Source: Alphaproteobacteria bacterium
GTDB lineage: Bacteria; Pseudomonadota; Alphaproteobacteria; Micropepsales; Micropepsaceae
Length of the DNA: 35,241 nt
Assembly: GCA_023259375.1 (NCBI GenBank)
Contig: JAHFQC010000055.1
Coordinates: 1-35,241 of the forward strand
Direction of reading: 5' to 3'
A model generated the notes under the pieces. It was not told the DNA's origin, made no database searches, and worked only from the letters and a program-made list of their open reading frames with translations. Shown here one piece after another: positions 26,242 through 35,241 of this stretch (position 1 is the first letter of the stretch; each line of letters starts with the position of its first letter). Made by a program: the position numbers and the translations under genes.

Positions 26242-28296
26242 ATGGCTTTGCAGCGCTGGCAGATCGACCGCTTCGCGGCGGCGGCGACGATCCTCGCCGG
26301 GGCGCTGCTGCTGTTCGAGGTCGAGCCGCTGATCGCCAAGGCGATCCTGCCCTGGTTCGGCGGCTCGGCGCAGGTCTGGACCACCTGCCTGCTGTTCTTC
26401 CAGGCGGCGCTCTTGGCCGGATACCTTTACGCCCATGTGCTGACCACCCGCGTGCCACCGCGCTGGCAGTGGCGCATTCATGCCGGACTTCTGGCGGTGA
26501 GCCTGGTGTTCCTGCCGATCATCCCGGCCGAGCACTGGAAGCCGCTGGGCGGCGAAAACCCGCTGCCGCTGATCCTGGGACTTCTGACCACCACGATCGG
26601 CCTGCCGTTTGTGCTGTTGTCGGCGACGAGCCCGCTGGTGCAGGCGTGGCTGGCGCGGCCGGTCGAGGGTGAAGTGCGGCCGCCGTACCGGCTGTTCGCG
26701 CTGTCGAACTTCGGCTCGATGGTAGCCCTGCTCAGCTATCCGGTGCTGGTCGAGCCCTATGTCCCCGCGCACCTGCAAGCCACCGGCTGGTCGCTGCTCT
26801 ATGCCGGGTTCGCGGTGATCTGTTCGCTGACGGCGTGGCGTTATCGCGACGGGACACCGGCGCCGCGGGAAAAGACCGATCACCCGTCGTGGGGCATGCG
26901 GGCGCTGTGGTTCTTCCTGGCGGCGGCGCCCTCGGGCCTGTTGCTGGCGATGACAAATTTCATGCTGCAGAACATCGCGGCGATCCCGCTGTTCTGGGTG
27001 GTACCGCTGGCGCTCTATCTCGCCAGCTTCATTCTCGCCTTCAACAATCTCAAATGGTTCTCCCTGCCCGCCTGGTACATGCTGTTCGTGCTGGCGCTTG
27101 GCACGGCACTGGCCACGACCGCCGGCTTCTTCTCCAACCACGGTCTTTTGATGTTGCCGGTGCTCTCCGGGGTGCTGTTCGTGATCTGCTGCGTCTGCCA
27201 CGGCGAGCTGTCGCTGGCGCGGCCCGAACCGAAGCATCTGACCGAGTATTATCTGATCATTTCGACCGGCGGTGCGGCGGGCGGACTGTTCGTGGCGGCA
27301 GTGGCGCCGACCGTGTTCAACGCGACCTACGAACTGCCGATCCTGCTGCCGCTGACGGCGCTGATCGTGCTGGTGGCGGCAGCCCGCCATTACCGCGAAT
27401 GGACGGAGATGCACCCCAACCTGCTGGCGATGGGCGGGGTGCTGGTGGTCGCGGCGGCGGGATGGATGATGGCGAGGACCGCCTATTCCTACCAGTCCAA
27501 CTCCGTGTTCCTGACCCGGAACTTCTATGGCGCGCTCAGGGTCCAGGACTCCGCCCTGACGGAAACAAACCCGATCGTGGTGCGCCGGCTGCTCAACGGC
27601 ACCATCCTGCATGGCCTTGAGGTGAAAGACCCGCGGTTCCGGCGGACGCCCCTGACCTATTACGCCAGACCCTCCGGGATCGGGCGCTTGATCACCGCGG
27701 TTGGCCAAAGCGGGCCCATCACGGTCGGCGTGATCGGCCAGGGCGTCGGCACACTGGCAGGCTATGGCCGCGCCGGGGACACCTATCGCTTCTACGAGAT
27801 CAATCCCGCCGTCGACCGTATCGCCCGCGATCTGTTCTGGTACCTGTCGACCAACCCGGCCCGGCAAAGCGTTGTCATCGGCGACGGACGGCTCAGCCTG
27901 GAGCGCGAACCCCGGCAAGGCTTCGACGTGCTGGCGATCGATGCCTTCCTCAGCGACTCCATCCCATTGCACTTACTGACCCGCGAGGCGTTTTCGCTTT
28001 ATTGGCGCCATCTCAAGCCGGACGGCGTTCTGGCGGTCCACGTCTCCAACCGCTACATCGCGCTGGCCCCGGTGATCGCCCAGGACGCGGCGGCGCGGGG
28101 TATGGTCGCCCGCAGCGTCGACGTCTCCAACGATCTCGACCATGGTATGGCAAGGTCAGTTTGGGTCCTGGTCACCCGCCGCACGGACCTGTTCCAGCGC
28201 GGCGAACTCACCAACCTCCCGATCGAGCCGGTCCCGCCCGATCTTCAGCCGTGGACAGACGATTATTCCGCGATCTGGAGCGTCCTCAATTTCTGA
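26242..28296 (+). CDS. Fused multi-pass membrane / spermidine-synthase-like protein
   Basis: 684 residues. The N-terminal 420 or so residues form about ten membrane helices: FEVEPLIAKAILPWFGGSAQVW is the family opening, followed by TTIGLPFVLLSATSPLVQAW. The C-terminal 230 residues resemble the Rossmann methyltransferase-like fold of spermidine synthase: GVIGQGVGTLAGYGRAGD, YEINPAVDRIA, GDGRLSLE and LAIDAFLSDSIPLHLLTREAF. The glycine motif and acidic ligands are present. The classic Asp of the putrescine site cannot be assigned, so polyamine synthesis is not assured. GGGGAA precedes ATG 26242. It is divergent from pit. Confidence 0.82.
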   Translation: MALQRWQIDRFAAAATILAGALLLFEVEPLIAKAILPWFGGSAQVWTTCLLFFQAALLAGYLYAHVLTTRVPPRWQWRIHAGLLAVSLVFLPIIPAEHWKPLGGENPLPLILGLLTTTIGLPFVLLSATSPLVQAWLARPVEGEVRPPYRLFALSNFGSMVALLSYPVLVEPYVPAHLQATGWSLLYAGFAVICSLTAWRYRDGTPAPREKTDHPSWGMRALWFFLAAAPSGLLLAMTNFMLQNIAAIPLFWVVPLALYLASFILAFNNLKWFSLPAWYMLFVLALGTALATTAGFFSNHGLLMLPVLSGVLFVICCVCHGELSLARPEPKHLTEYYLIISTGGAAGGLFVAAVAPTVFNATYELPILLPLTALIVLVAAARHYREWTEMHPNLLAMGGVLVVAAAGWMMARTAYSYQSNSVFLTRNFYGALRVQDSALTETNPIVVRRLLNGTILHGLEVKDPRFRRTPLTYYARPSGIGRLITAVGQSGPITVGVIGQGVGTLAGYGRAGDTYRFYEINPAVDRIARDLFWYLSTNPARQSVVIGDGRLSLEREPRQGFDVLAIDAFLSDSIPLHLLTREAFSLYWRHLKPDGVLAVHVSNRYIALAPVIAQDAAARGMVARSVDVSNDLDHGMARSVWVLVTRRTDLFQRGELTNLPIEPVPPDLQPWTDDYSAIWSVLNF

Positions 28297-28467
28297 CCTG
28301 CCCGGGCCTGCCGCCGGCGCGGGCATCGCCCGGTAGCGTTCACTTGCCCAAATCAGTCAAAAAAAGTGTGGCCAAACCTGCCCTTACAATTGCACTGTGT
28401 GCTAGTGATGATTTCAAAAGATGACACCGGCGCACCGTGCAGCGGAGGCCCGAGGGAGTGAAACTTT

Positions 28468-29721
28468 ATGGAGCGTAGACATCCGTTCGCGCGCGATACC
28501 ATGGCCTACGTCCTGGCAGGCGGACGCGGCGCGCGACTGAACGAACTGACCGACAAGCGCGCCAAGCCGGCGGTCTATTTCGGGGGCAAAGGCCGCATCA
28601 TCGATTTTGCCCTGTCCAACGCGGTCAATTCCGGCATCCGCCGCATCGCCGTTGCCACCCAATACAAAGCCCACTCGCTGATCCGCCATCTGCAGCAAGG
28701 CTGGGACTTCTTTCGCTCCGAACGCAACGAAAGCTTCGACATCCTGCCCGCCAGTCAGCGCGTCGAGGAAGGTCTTTGGTATCAGGGCACAGCCGACGCG
28801 GTGTACCAGAACATCGACATCATCGAGAGCTACAATCCGGAATTCATGGTCGTGTTGGCCGGTGATCACATCTACAAAATGGATTACGAGCTGATGCTGA
28901 TACAGCACGTCGAATCCGGCGCCGACGTGACCATCGGGTGTCTCGAAGTCACCAAGGCCGAGGCCAAAGGCTTCGGTGTGATGGCGGTGGACGAAAAGAG
29001 CGTCATCACCGATTTCGTCGAGAAACCCGCCAATCCGCCGACCATGCCGGGCAAGAGCGATACCTGCCTCGCTTCGATGGGCATCTACGTCTTCCGCACC
29101 AAGAAGCTGTTCGAGGAATTGAAGCGCGATGCGGCGACCGCCGGTTCGACGCGCGATTTCGGCAAGGACATCATTCCGTATCTGGTCAAGAACGGCAAAG
29201 CCGTGGCACACAAGTTCTCGGACTCCTGCGTGCGTGCGGGCGCCGAGGCCGAGCCTTATTGGCGTGACGTCGGTACCATCGACGCCTATTGGGAAGCCAA
29301 TATCGATCTCACCGACGTACTGCCGAAGCTCGATCTTTACGACACGACGTGGCCGCTGTGGACCTACGCCGAAATCAATCCGCCGGCAAAATTCGTGCAC
29401 GACCTCGAAGGCCGCCGCGGATCGGCCGTTGCCTCGCTGGTGTCTGGCGACTGCATCATCTCGGGTTCGCATCTGCGCCGCTGCCTTTGCTTCACCGGGG
29501 TGCGCTCGAATTCGTTCTCGGTGCTGGAAGACGCGGTGATCCTGCCGCGCTGCAAGATCGGTCGTTCGGCGCGGCTGCGCCGGGTGGTGCTCGACCGCGA
29601 CGTGAACATTCCGGAAGGTCTGGTGGTCGGCGAAGATCCCAAGCTCGACGCCCAGCGCTTCCGCCGCACCGAAAAAGGCGTCTGCCTCATTACGCAGGCG
29701 ATGATCGACCGGCTGTCGTGA
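28468..29721 (+). CDS. glgC: Glucose-1-phosphate adenylyltransferase
   Basis: Makes ADP-glucose from ATP and glucose-1-phosphate, the committed step of bacterial glycogen synthesis. It is 417 residues long. The nucleotide-binding loop is [29 protein letters not shown] is the metal/sugar site and [15 protein letters not shown] is family-typical. The C-terminal left-handed beta-helix starts near residue 310. The N-terminal Arg/Lys allosteric region is present. GAGGGAG lies about 9 nt before ATG 28468. The stop (TGA 29719-29721) is a few bases before the following glgA, so they form an operon. Confidence 0.96.
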   Translation: MERRHPFARDTMAYVLAGGRGARLNELTDKRAKPAVYFGGKGRIIDFALSNAVNSGIRRIAVATQYKAHSLIRHLQQGWDFFRSERNESFDILPASQRVEEGLWYQGTADAVYQNIDIIESYNPEFMVVLAGDHIYKMDYELMLIQHVESGADVTIGCLEVTKAEAKGFGVMAVDEKSVITDFVEKPANPPTMPGKSDTCLASMGIYVFRTKKLFEELKRDAATAGSTRDFGKDIIPYLVKNGKAVAHKFSDSCVRAGAEAEPYWRDVGTIDAYWEANIDLTDVLPKLDLYDTTWPLWTYAEINPPAKFVHDLEGRRGSAVASLVSGDCIISGSHLRRCLCFTGVRSNSFSVLEDAVILPRCKIGRSARLRRVVLDRDVNIPEGLVVGEDPKLDAQRFRRTEKGVCLITQAMIDRLS

Positions 29722-29728
29722 GGTAGTG

Positions 29729-31201
29729 ATGAGCTTGCGTGCGCTTTCCGTCGTTTCCGAGGCCTATCCGCTGATCAAGACCGGAGGCCTCGCAGATGTG
29801 GCGGGCGCACTGCCGGCGGCCCTCAAGCCCTACGACGTGGCGGTGACGACGCTGCTGCCGGGCTACACCAAGGTCATGAAGGCGCTCAGCCGCGGCGAAG
29901 TACTTCATCATTATACGGATCTTCTCGGCGTCGAGGCGCGGTTGATCGCCGGAACCGCAGGCGGGCTCGACGTCATCGTGCTCGATGCGCCGGAACTCTA
30001 CGCCCGCGACGGCGGGCCCTATCTCGATCCTTCGACTGGCAAGGACTGGCCCGACAACTGGATGCGCTACGGCGCCCTCGGACGCGCCGCGGCGGATCTC
30101 GCCGAAGGCAAAGCGGGCGACGGCGGCTTCGATCTGGTGCACGGCCACGACTGGCAAGGTGCGCTGGCGCCGGCGTATCTGCGCTATGACGGCTCCGCCG
30201 TTCCCTCGATCATCACCATCCACAACATCGCCTTCCCCGGCTGGTTCGCGCCGGAAACCTTTTCGCATCTCGGACTGCCGCAACGCGCCTATTCGATCGA
30301 AGGCGTCGAGTATTTCGGCGGCGTCGGCTTCCTCAAGGCGGGATTGCATACGGCCGATGCCATCACCACAGTGTCGCCGACCTATGCCGAAGAAATCCGC
30401 ACCAAGGAATTCGGCATGGGCCTCGAAGGCCTGATCCGGGCGCGCGGCGACCGCGTGTTCGGCATCGTCAACGGCATCGATACCGGCGTGTGGAATCCGG
30501 CCAGCGATCCGAACCTCATCCAGCAATACGACGCCCGCTCGCTGCATCTGCGCCGCCAGAACCGGCGCGCCGTGGAGAAAGCGTTCGGGCTCACCGACGC
30601 GTTCGGACCGATCTTCTGTGTCATCAGCCGCCTGACCACGCAAAAAGGCATGGACGTGCTGGCTGCGCTCACCGACGATCTCGTCGCCATGGGCGGAAGG
30701 CTGGCGCTGCTCGGCGCCGGAGATACCAAACTCGAAACCGCGTTCATCGCCGCTTCCAACAAGCATCGCGGCAAGATCGGCGTCACCATCGGCTATGACG
30801 AAGGCCTGTCACATCTGATGCAGGGCGGCGCCGATGCGATCCTGATCCCGTCGCGCTTCGAGCCGTGCGGACTGACCCAGCTCTACGGCCTGCGTTACGG
30901 CTGCGTGCCGGTGGCAGCCAATACCGGCGGCCTCGCCGACACCATCATCGACGCCAACGAAGCGGCGGTGAATGCGAACGTGGCGACCGGCTTCCTGTTC
31001 AACGACGTCACCCGCGAAAGCCTGACCACCGCCGTCGCCCATACGATTGCGCGCTATGCCAATCGCAAAGTGTGGAAGTCGCTGCAGGAGCAAGGCATGC
31101 GCGCCGACTATTCGTGGGCGCGTTCGGGACGGCAATACGCCGACCTCTACCGCCGCTTCGCCAAAGCCGGCAGCACCCAGGCGGCGGTGCGGACGATTTA
31201 G
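29729..31201 (+). CDS. glgA: Glycogen synthase (second, paired with glgC)
   Basis: ADP-glucose:glycogen glucosyltransferase of the GT5 family, 490 residues. KTGGLAD is at 17-23; HGHDWQGALAP, TIHNIAFPG, VSPTYAEEI and GIVNGID follow. The C-terminal half has VISRLTTQKGMDVL, FEPCGLTQLYGLRYG and NTGGLADTI. This is the conventional synthase: it uses the ADP-glucose from glgC directly upstream. The start is ATG 29729, with GAGG 5 nt before it; a GTG directly before it is less likely. No branching enzyme or phosphorylase is present in the window. It ends 3 bp from the convergent cheW. Confidence 0.95.
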   Translation: MSLRALSVVSEAYPLIKTGGLADVAGALPAALKPYDVAVTTLLPGYTKVMKALSRGEVLHHYTDLLGVEARLIAGTAGGLDVIVLDAPELYARDGGPYLDPSTGKDWPDNWMRYGALGRAAADLAEGKAGDGGFDLVHGHDWQGALAPAYLRYDGSAVPSIITIHNIAFPGWFAPETFSHLGLPQRAYSIEGVEYFGGVGFLKAGLHTADAITTVSPTYAEEIRTKEFGMGLEGLIRARGDRVFGIVNGIDTGVWNPASDPNLIQQYDARSLHLRRQNRRAVEKAFGLTDAFGPIFCVISRLTTQKGMDVLAALTDDLVAMGGRLALLGAGDTKLETAFIAASNKHRGKIGVTIGYDEGLSHLMQGGADAILIPSRFEPCGLTQLYGLRYGCVPVAANTGGLADTIIDANEAAVNANVATGFLFNDVTRESLTTAVAHTIARYANRKVWKSLQEQGMRADYSWARSGRQYADLYRRFAKAGSTQAAVRTI

Positions 31202-31204
31202 GGC

Positions 31205-31651
31205 CTATCCGAACGCTTGGGCGCCCGCCGTCAGCTTGTCGATGCCGAGCAGCGTCACCATGTGGCCGTCGAGCACGACCATGCCTTCGACATAATCGTT
31301 GTCGCTCTCCCGCACGACATCCGGCATCGGCTGAATCTGGTCTTCGGTCAGCGCCATGATGTCGAGCACCGCATCGACCAGAATGCCGGTGGCGCGCTCG
31401 CCGCTTTGCAGCACGATGATGACATTCGCGGCCGTCACGTCGGTCCGGCCCAAGCCGAGGCGGGACTTGAGATCGATCACCGGCAACACGACGCCGCGCA
31501 GATTGACGACGCCGCGGATGTAATCAGGCGCATGCGGCACGACCGTCGTTTCCGTCCAGCCGCGGATTTCCCGCACCCCCATGATGTCGGTCGCGTACTC
31601 CTGCCCGGTGGCGAGGAATTTGATGTACTGGCGGGCGCCTTCGGTCTGCAT
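31205..31651 (-). CDS. cheW: CheW chemotaxis coupling protein
   Basis: Adaptor linking chemoreceptors to CheA; 148 residues forming the two-subdomain SH3-like fold. Motifs are YIKFLATGQEYATDIMGVREI, HAPDYIRGVVNLRGVVLPVIDLK (the receptor-binding region) and ILVDAVLDI. It follows the chemoreceptor gene by 3 bp on the same strand, so this is a dedicated receptor-CheW pair. No CheA, CheR or CheB gene is present, so it must use a kinase coded elsewhere. Confidence 0.93.
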   Translation of the reverse strand: MQTEGARQYIKFLATGQEYATDIMGVREIRGWTETTVVPHAPDYIRGVVNLRGVVLPVIDLKSRLGLGRTDVTAANVIIVLQSGERATGILVDAVLDIMALTEDQIQPMPDVVRESDNDYVEGMVVLDGHMVTLLGIDKLTAGAQAFG

Positions 31652-31654
31652 GGC

Positions 31655-33535
31655 TCAGAACTCCGTCCAGTCGTGGTCCGGCGGTGCGATCTTCTGAGCG
31701 GCCGCAGCAGTGGAGATGCGGCCAGCACTGACGCGACGGACCGGCTTGAGCGACACCGGTTTGACGGCCGGTTTAGGCGTGCGCAAGGGCGCGTGTTCAT
31801 CGACGGTCACCGACGAATGGCTTTCGCCGACCTTGAAGAAGGAGATAAGCCCGGTCAGCGTCTGGGTCTCACTGGCAAGATTGCGTGAGGCGGCGGTCGA
31901 CTGTTCCACCATCGCGGCATTCTGCTGCGTAACCTGGTCCATCTGGCTGACGGCCGAGTTTACCTCTTCGATGCCGGTCGCCTGCTGCTGCGCGGCCGTC
32001 GCCATCTCGCCAACCAGCGCGTTGATCTGCACCACCTGCTCGACGATGCGCGTCAGCGCGGCACCGGACTCGCCGACATATTTGACGCCATCGGCGACAT
32101 GCTCGCTCGAGGTGTTGATCAGCGACTTGATCTGCTTGGCCGCATCCGAAGAACGCTGTGCCAGCGCCCGCACTTCCGAAGCAACCACCGCGAAGCCCTT
32201 GCCGGCTTCGCCCGCGCGCGCCGCTTCGACGCCCGCATTCAAGGCGAGCAGATTGGTCTGGAACGCGATCTCATCGATGACGCCGATGATGTCGGTGATC
32301 TGCTTCGACGATTGGGCGATCGAATCCATCGCCTTGACGGCGGTCTCGACCACGCGGCCGCCCTCTTCCGCCGCGGTCTTGGCCGTGGCGACACTGGTGG
32401 TCGCTTCCTTGGTATTGGCCGACGTCCTCTTGACGGTGGCGGTAATCTCTTCCAACGCCGCCGCGGTCTCTTCGAGGCTGGCGGCTTGCTGTTCGGTGCG
32501 GCGCGACAGGTCGTCGGCGGCCATCGAAATTTCGCCGGCACCGGTCGCGATCTGGCGGGTGGAGTCCATCACTCCGCTCAGCGTGTCCTGCAGCCTTTCC
32601 ACGGCGGCATTGAAGTCCCGCTTGAGCAGATCGAACGGCCCGGTGAGATCGGCCATGACGCGATGCGAGAGATTGCCCTTGGCGATTTCCGCCAGTCCCG
32701 CACCGATGCTTTCGACGATCAGCTTGGTCTGTTCGGCCTTGGACTGCTCCGCGGCGGCAAGCTGATTCTTGAAGGTGGTCATGGCCTCGGCAAGCTTGCC
32801 GATCTCGTCCTGCTGATCGGCATGCGGCACATGGGCCGTGAGATTGCCGTTTGCCAGCTCGCCCATCGCGTCCGTCATGTTGCCGAGCGGCTTCGATACG
32901 CTGCGGATCAGCGCAAAGCCCGCACCGACGCACAAGACAACAGCCAATCCCAAGGCAACGATGATCCAAACACGTCCCGAAATGTAAGTGTTGTAGCCGC
33001 TTTCTCCGGAGGCTTCACCCATCTCCTTGTTGAAGGCGACGTCGGCGGTAACCGCTTTGTTCAGTACACTGAAGGCCTCACGCATTTCATGCGTATAGTA
33101 ATGCGCGGCGGCGGCCGTGCCTTGGGTCTTGAGCAGTTCGATTTCCTTCTGCTCCATCGGTCGGTAGACGTCCCAGCTCGCCTGGATCTGGTCGGCCAGT
33201 TCGCGTTCCTTGCCGGGAGTGATGCTCTTGGAATACTCCGCCCATGCCGCGTCTGCATCGGCCAGTACGCCCTGACGGATCTTCGTGTCGCCCGCGCGCT
33301 GGCTCTCGTCGATCAACAGCATCGACGCCTGGAAGGCGCGGTAATGCGTGATCTTGGTTTGGAACCGCCCCAGCACTTGAATGGACGGCATCCAGTTCGA
33401 GCGCAAATCGTTCGCGTCGGTATTCAGCCGCGACAGGCTCGTGATCGCGAACAGACCCAGCGCGATCGTTGTCAACAATACGATCGCGAAGGCTCCGACG
33501 ACTTTTTTACTGACGGAAAGATCTTTGAAGGTCAC
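31655..33535 (-). CDS. Methyl-accepting chemotaxis protein
   Basis: Transmembrane chemoreceptor. In the numbering of the longer form, TM1 is about 19-42, followed by a four-helix-bundle ligand domain (45-195), TM2 (196-217), HAMP, a second HAMP-like segment near 285-335 and the signalling hairpin. The tip [20 protein letters not shown] is intact. The C-terminus ends DWTEF, an xWxxF tether like the CheR/CheB-binding NWETF. GTG 33535 is chosen because GGAG lies 6 nt before it and the protein then starts at [13 protein letters not shown] 33556 adds seven residues with a poorer site. The ligand is unknown. Confidence 0.92.
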   Translation of the reverse strand: MTFKDLSVSKKVVGAFAIVLLTTIALGLFAITSLSRLNTDANDLRSNWMPSIQVLGRFQTKITHYRAFQASMLLIDESQRAGDTKIRQGVLADADAAWAEYSKSITPGKERELADQIQASWDVYRPMEQKEIELLKTQGTAAAAHYYTHEMREAFSVLNKAVTADVAFNKEMGEASGESGYNTYISGRVWIIVALGLAVVLCVGAGFALIRSVSKPLGNMTDAMGELANGNLTAHVPHADQQDEIGKLAEAMTTFKNQLAAAEQSKAEQTKLIVESIGAGLAEIAKGNLSHRVMADLTGPFDLLKRDFNAAVERLQDTLSGVMDSTRQIATGAGEISMAADDLSRRTEQQAASLEETAAALEEITATVKRTSANTKEATTSVATAKTAAEEGGRVVETAVKAMDSIAQSSKQITDIIGVIDEIAFQTNLLALNAGVEAARAGEAGKGFAVVASEVRALAQRSSDAAKQIKSLINTSSEHVADGVKYVGESGAALTRIVEQVVQINALVGEMATAAQQQATGIEEVNSAVSQMDQVTQQNAAMVEQSTAASRNLASETQTLTGLISFFKVGESHSSVTVDEHAPLRTPKPAVKPVSLKPVRRVSAGRISTAAAAQKIAPPDHDWTEF

Positions 33536-33815
33536 GTGGGGCTCCGCTGACGGCATAAAAGAACGTCGCCTATTGTTGGCCTAAAGACATTTTAGAATGA
33601 GTTTATGAATGTCCGTTTTTTCAACAGATTTCGCGGCTTGGTAGCGTCGCATGTTTTCTACAACGCTTCGGCAACACTGTTTTTCCAAGTGTTCCGCGCA
33701 TCGACCTCACGCGCGCGCAAGTGGTAAGCGGTTATAGGTATTTTCCGCAGAGGTCCCAAGGAACAGCCTCTACCCCGGCTCGTTGTGCTCGCGACAGCGA
33801 ACTCGGAGGCGCGGC

Positions 33816-34373
33816 ATGTATCCGGCAGATAGTATGGCGGTAATACTGATCGTATTGGTTGTCATTCTGGCGGCAGCGGTGGCCATCCTCATTTGGCGCG
33901 GGCGCGGATCGAAGCGCCTCAAGTCGCACTTCGGACCGGAATACGCGCGCGCCTTGGAGGAATCCGGCAGCCGCCGGGCGGCCGAAGAACGGTTGCGCCG
34001 CCGCGAAGCGCGGGTGCAGTCCTACGCCATCCATCCGCTTTCGCCCGATCAGCGCGCCCGGTTCGCCGCCCGCTGGCGGACGCTGCAGGCGGAATTCGTC
34101 GACGATCCAGCCGGCGCGGTTTCGGCCGCGGACCAACTCCTCGGCGAAGTAATGGCCACACGCGGGTATCCGGTAATCGATTTCGAACAACAGGCGGCGG
34201 ACCTTTCGGTCGAGCATCCGCAGGTTGTGCAGAACTACCGGACCGCGCACGAAATCGCGTTACGGCACGCCAAAGGCCAGGCCAGCACTGAAGACCTGCG
34301 CCGCGCGATGGTCCATTACCGCAGTCTGTTCGAAGAGTTGGCGACTGAACCCCATATGCGCGCGGCGTCGTAA
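33816..34373 (+). CDS. Membrane-anchored unknown protein (first of tandem paralogues)
   Basis: A 185-residue protein I cannot name. One N-terminal membrane helix (about 5-26: SMAVILIVLVVILAAAVAIL) is followed by a basic stretch and FGPEYARALEESGS, then a charged helical region. The core domain contains RWRTLQAEFVDDPAGAVSAAD and ends with STEDLRRAMVHYRSLFEEL. A similar core occurs in the next gene. GGAGG lies 6 nt before ATG 33816. The helix would put the rest of the protein on one membrane face, probably the cytoplasm because of the basic residues after it. The genes are 10 bp apart and clearly co-transcribed. Confidence 0.7.
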   Translation: MYPADSMAVILIVLVVILAAAVAILIWRGRGSKRLKSHFGPEYARALEESGSRRAAEERLRRREARVQSYAIHPLSPDQRARFAARWRTLQAEFVDDPAGAVSAADQLLGEVMATRGYPVIDFEQQAADLSVEHPQVVQNYRTAHEIALRHAKGQASTEDLRRAMVHYRSLFEELATEPHMRAAS

Positions 34374-34383
34374 GGAGGACATC

Positions 34384-34899
34384 ATGGACAGCAAGAATCC
34401 GCCGCGCGATCCGAGTTTCGATCCGCAAATCATCCCGGAAGGCCGCGATCCCCAAGGCGAAGTGTTCGACGATCCGGACGCGGCGGCCGCCGAACAGCGG
34501 GGAGCGTTAGCCGAGGACGAACGGCTCGATGACGATATCGACGTACCGTCGGGCACGGAACCGCCGGGCCGCGATCTCGATGAGGAGCAGTCAGCCCGCC
34601 GCTTCACGCAGCACTCTGAAGAAGACCACAACGCGCCGTTGCTGGCGCCGGAGCATGCGGCTCCCCTCCGAGCGCAATGGGATGCCATCCAAACGGCGTT
34701 CGTGGACGAACCCAGGCGGGCGGTACAGGATGCCGACCATCTCGTCGCCCAGGCGATGGCCCGGCTCGCGGATACGTTCGCTCAGGAGCGCGCCAATCTC
34801 GAACAGCAATGGGGACGCGGCCAGGAAGCGTCGACGGAAGATTTGCGGCAGGCGCTGCAGCGCTACCGGGCTTTCTTCCAGCGGCTGCTCTCTGTTTAG
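34384..34899 (+). CDS. Soluble unknown protein (second of tandem paralogues)
   Basis: 171 residues, without signal peptide or membrane helix. The first 85 or so residues are acidic and disordered (DPDAAAAEQRGALAEDERLDDDID...). The C-terminal part is a charged helical domain related to the preceding gene: RAQWDAIQTAFVDEPRRAVQDAD and EASTEDLRQALQRYRAFF align with the same positions there. AAGGAGG precedes ATG 34384. The pairing of a membrane-anchored and a soluble version suggests a heteromeric partner or a buffer, but the function is unknown. Confidence 0.7.
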   Translation: MDSKNPPRDPSFDPQIIPEGRDPQGEVFDDPDAAAAEQRGALAEDERLDDDIDVPSGTEPPGRDLDEEQSARRFTQHSEEDHNAPLLAPEHAAPLRAQWDAIQTAFVDEPRRAVQDADHLVAQAMARLADTFAQERANLEQQWGRGQEASTEDLRQALQRYRAFFQRLLSV

Positions 34900-34911
34900 G
34901 CTCTATAAGTC

Positions 34912-34955
34912 GCGCTTCGTACGCGAAAACCGGTACCCACTTTTCGGCGAAGCGC
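34912..34955. repeat. Palindromic repeat between two convergent genes
   Basis: The outer arms GCGCTTCG (34912-34919) and CGAAGCGC (34948-34955) are perfect. The inner arms CGAAAA and TTTTCG also pair, around an ACCGGTACCCAC-like core. It lies exactly in the gap between the stop of the soluble paralogue and the upp stop (34956), so it probably serves as a bidirectional terminator. The CGAAAACCGGTACCCACTTT core resembles a common rhizobial-type dispersed repeat. Confidence 0.65.
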
Positions 34956-35241
34956 TTATTTCGTTCCGAACATGCGGTCGCCGGCATCGCCGAGACCGGG
35001 AACGATATAGCCGTGGTCGTTGAGGTGATCGTCGATCGCGGCGGTCCAAATATGAACGTCGGGATGGGCCTCGTGGAATTTCTTGAGGCCTTCCGGCGCC
35101 GCCAAGAGGCACATCAGGCGAAGGTTGTTGACGCCCCTGTCCTTCAGCATGTCGACGGCGGCGATCGATGAATTGCCGGTGGCCAGCATCGGGTCCATCA
35201 TGATCACCAGACGGTCGGCGATGTCTTCCGGCGCCTTGAAA
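34956..35241 (-). CDS. upp: Uracil phosphoribosyltransferase, C-terminal part
   Basis: Makes UMP from uracil and PRPP. Only the last 95 or so residues are inside the window; the N-terminus lies beyond the right edge. The PRPP motif [12 protein letters not shown] is complete, and the end [19 protein letters not shown] is the canonical UPRT C-terminus, with the uracil-binding residues. It completes the salvage set by recycling uracil made by cytidine/uridine breakdown. Confidence 0.95.
   Translation of the reverse strand, partial: FKAPEDIADRLVIMMDPMLATGNSSIAAVDMLKDRGVNNLRLMCLLAAPEGLKKFHEAHPDVHIWTAAIDDHLNDHGYIVPGLGDAGDRMFGTK

Noticed and set aside
26194..27972. 592-residue minus-strand open frame opposite the membrane/spermidine-synthase gene
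   Set aside because: Composition rich in Arg, Gln and His with no domain; it is antisense to a clear family protein.
28320..28332. CGGGC/GCCCG hairpin after the spermidine-synthase-like gene as a terminator
   Set aside because: Only a 5-bp GC stem with a 3-nt loop in GC-rich DNA and no T-run.
32099..33550. Plus-strand frame of about 480 residues over the chemoreceptor
   Set aside because: Shadow of the receptor gene; no recognisable motif.

Overview
The window is a GC-rich, tightly packed stretch of a bacterial chromosome, most likely from an alphaproteobacterium. The reasons are an Irr-type Fur-family regulator, two TonB-dependent receptors (one with the QSTGTQDVETVVVTGVRA-type N-terminus common in oligotrophic alphaproteobacteria), a bactofilin, an xWxxF-tailed chemoreceptor, and REP-like palindromes. 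The species cannot be fixed from the sequence. I see no tRNA, rRNA, CRISPR array, transposase, integrase or phage gene.

Layout. (1) 1-4582: the 5' part of a TonB-dependent receptor, purine nucleoside phosphorylase on the minus strand, and divergent from it deoB-amn (phosphopentomutase, AMP nucleosidase). (2) 4690-7395: an OmpA-like secreted protein, a DHA2-family efflux pump and a GNAT acetyltransferase. (3) 7423-11377: a metal-uptake block with irr divergent from a DUF2946-like membrane protein and a ZnuD-like TonB receptor, followed by a secreted metallo-beta-lactamase-fold hydrolase. (4) 11379-12670: a two-gene unit with a YbjN-domain protein bearing a long acidic tail. (5) 13085-14854: glycogen synthase plus a DUF2934 protein. 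(6) 14851-20227: a five-gene minus-strand salvage array, deoC-cdd-deoA-guaD-adenine deaminase, whose larger gaps hold repeats. (7) 20681-26068: bactofilin, amtB-glnK, a membrane protein and a Pit phosphate permease. (8) 26242-31201: a fused membrane/spermidine-synthase-like protein, then glgC and a second glgA. (9) 31205-35241: cheW and a chemoreceptor, a tandem pair of related unknown proteins, and the 3' part of upp.

How the genes fit together. The salvage enzymes could strip nucleotides, nucleosides and bases. Amn releases adenine and ribose-5-phosphate from AMP, and adenine deaminase and GuaD deaminate the bases. Cdd and DeoA handle pyrimidine nucleosides, and PNP handles inosine and guanosine. 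DeoB and DeoC move the (deoxy)ribose-phosphate into central metabolism, and Upp recovers uracil. The phosphorylases consume phosphate and the deaminases release ammonia. The same 35 kb carries a phosphate permease, an ammonium channel with its PII partner, and glycogen-synthesis genes. That reading of the neighbourhood as a nucleoside-to-storage block is inference.

The least explained elements are the YbjN/acidic-tail pair, the tandem paralogues at 33816-34899, a 34-nt element repeated just after two stop codons (20634 and 24405), and the repeats inside and around the salvage array.
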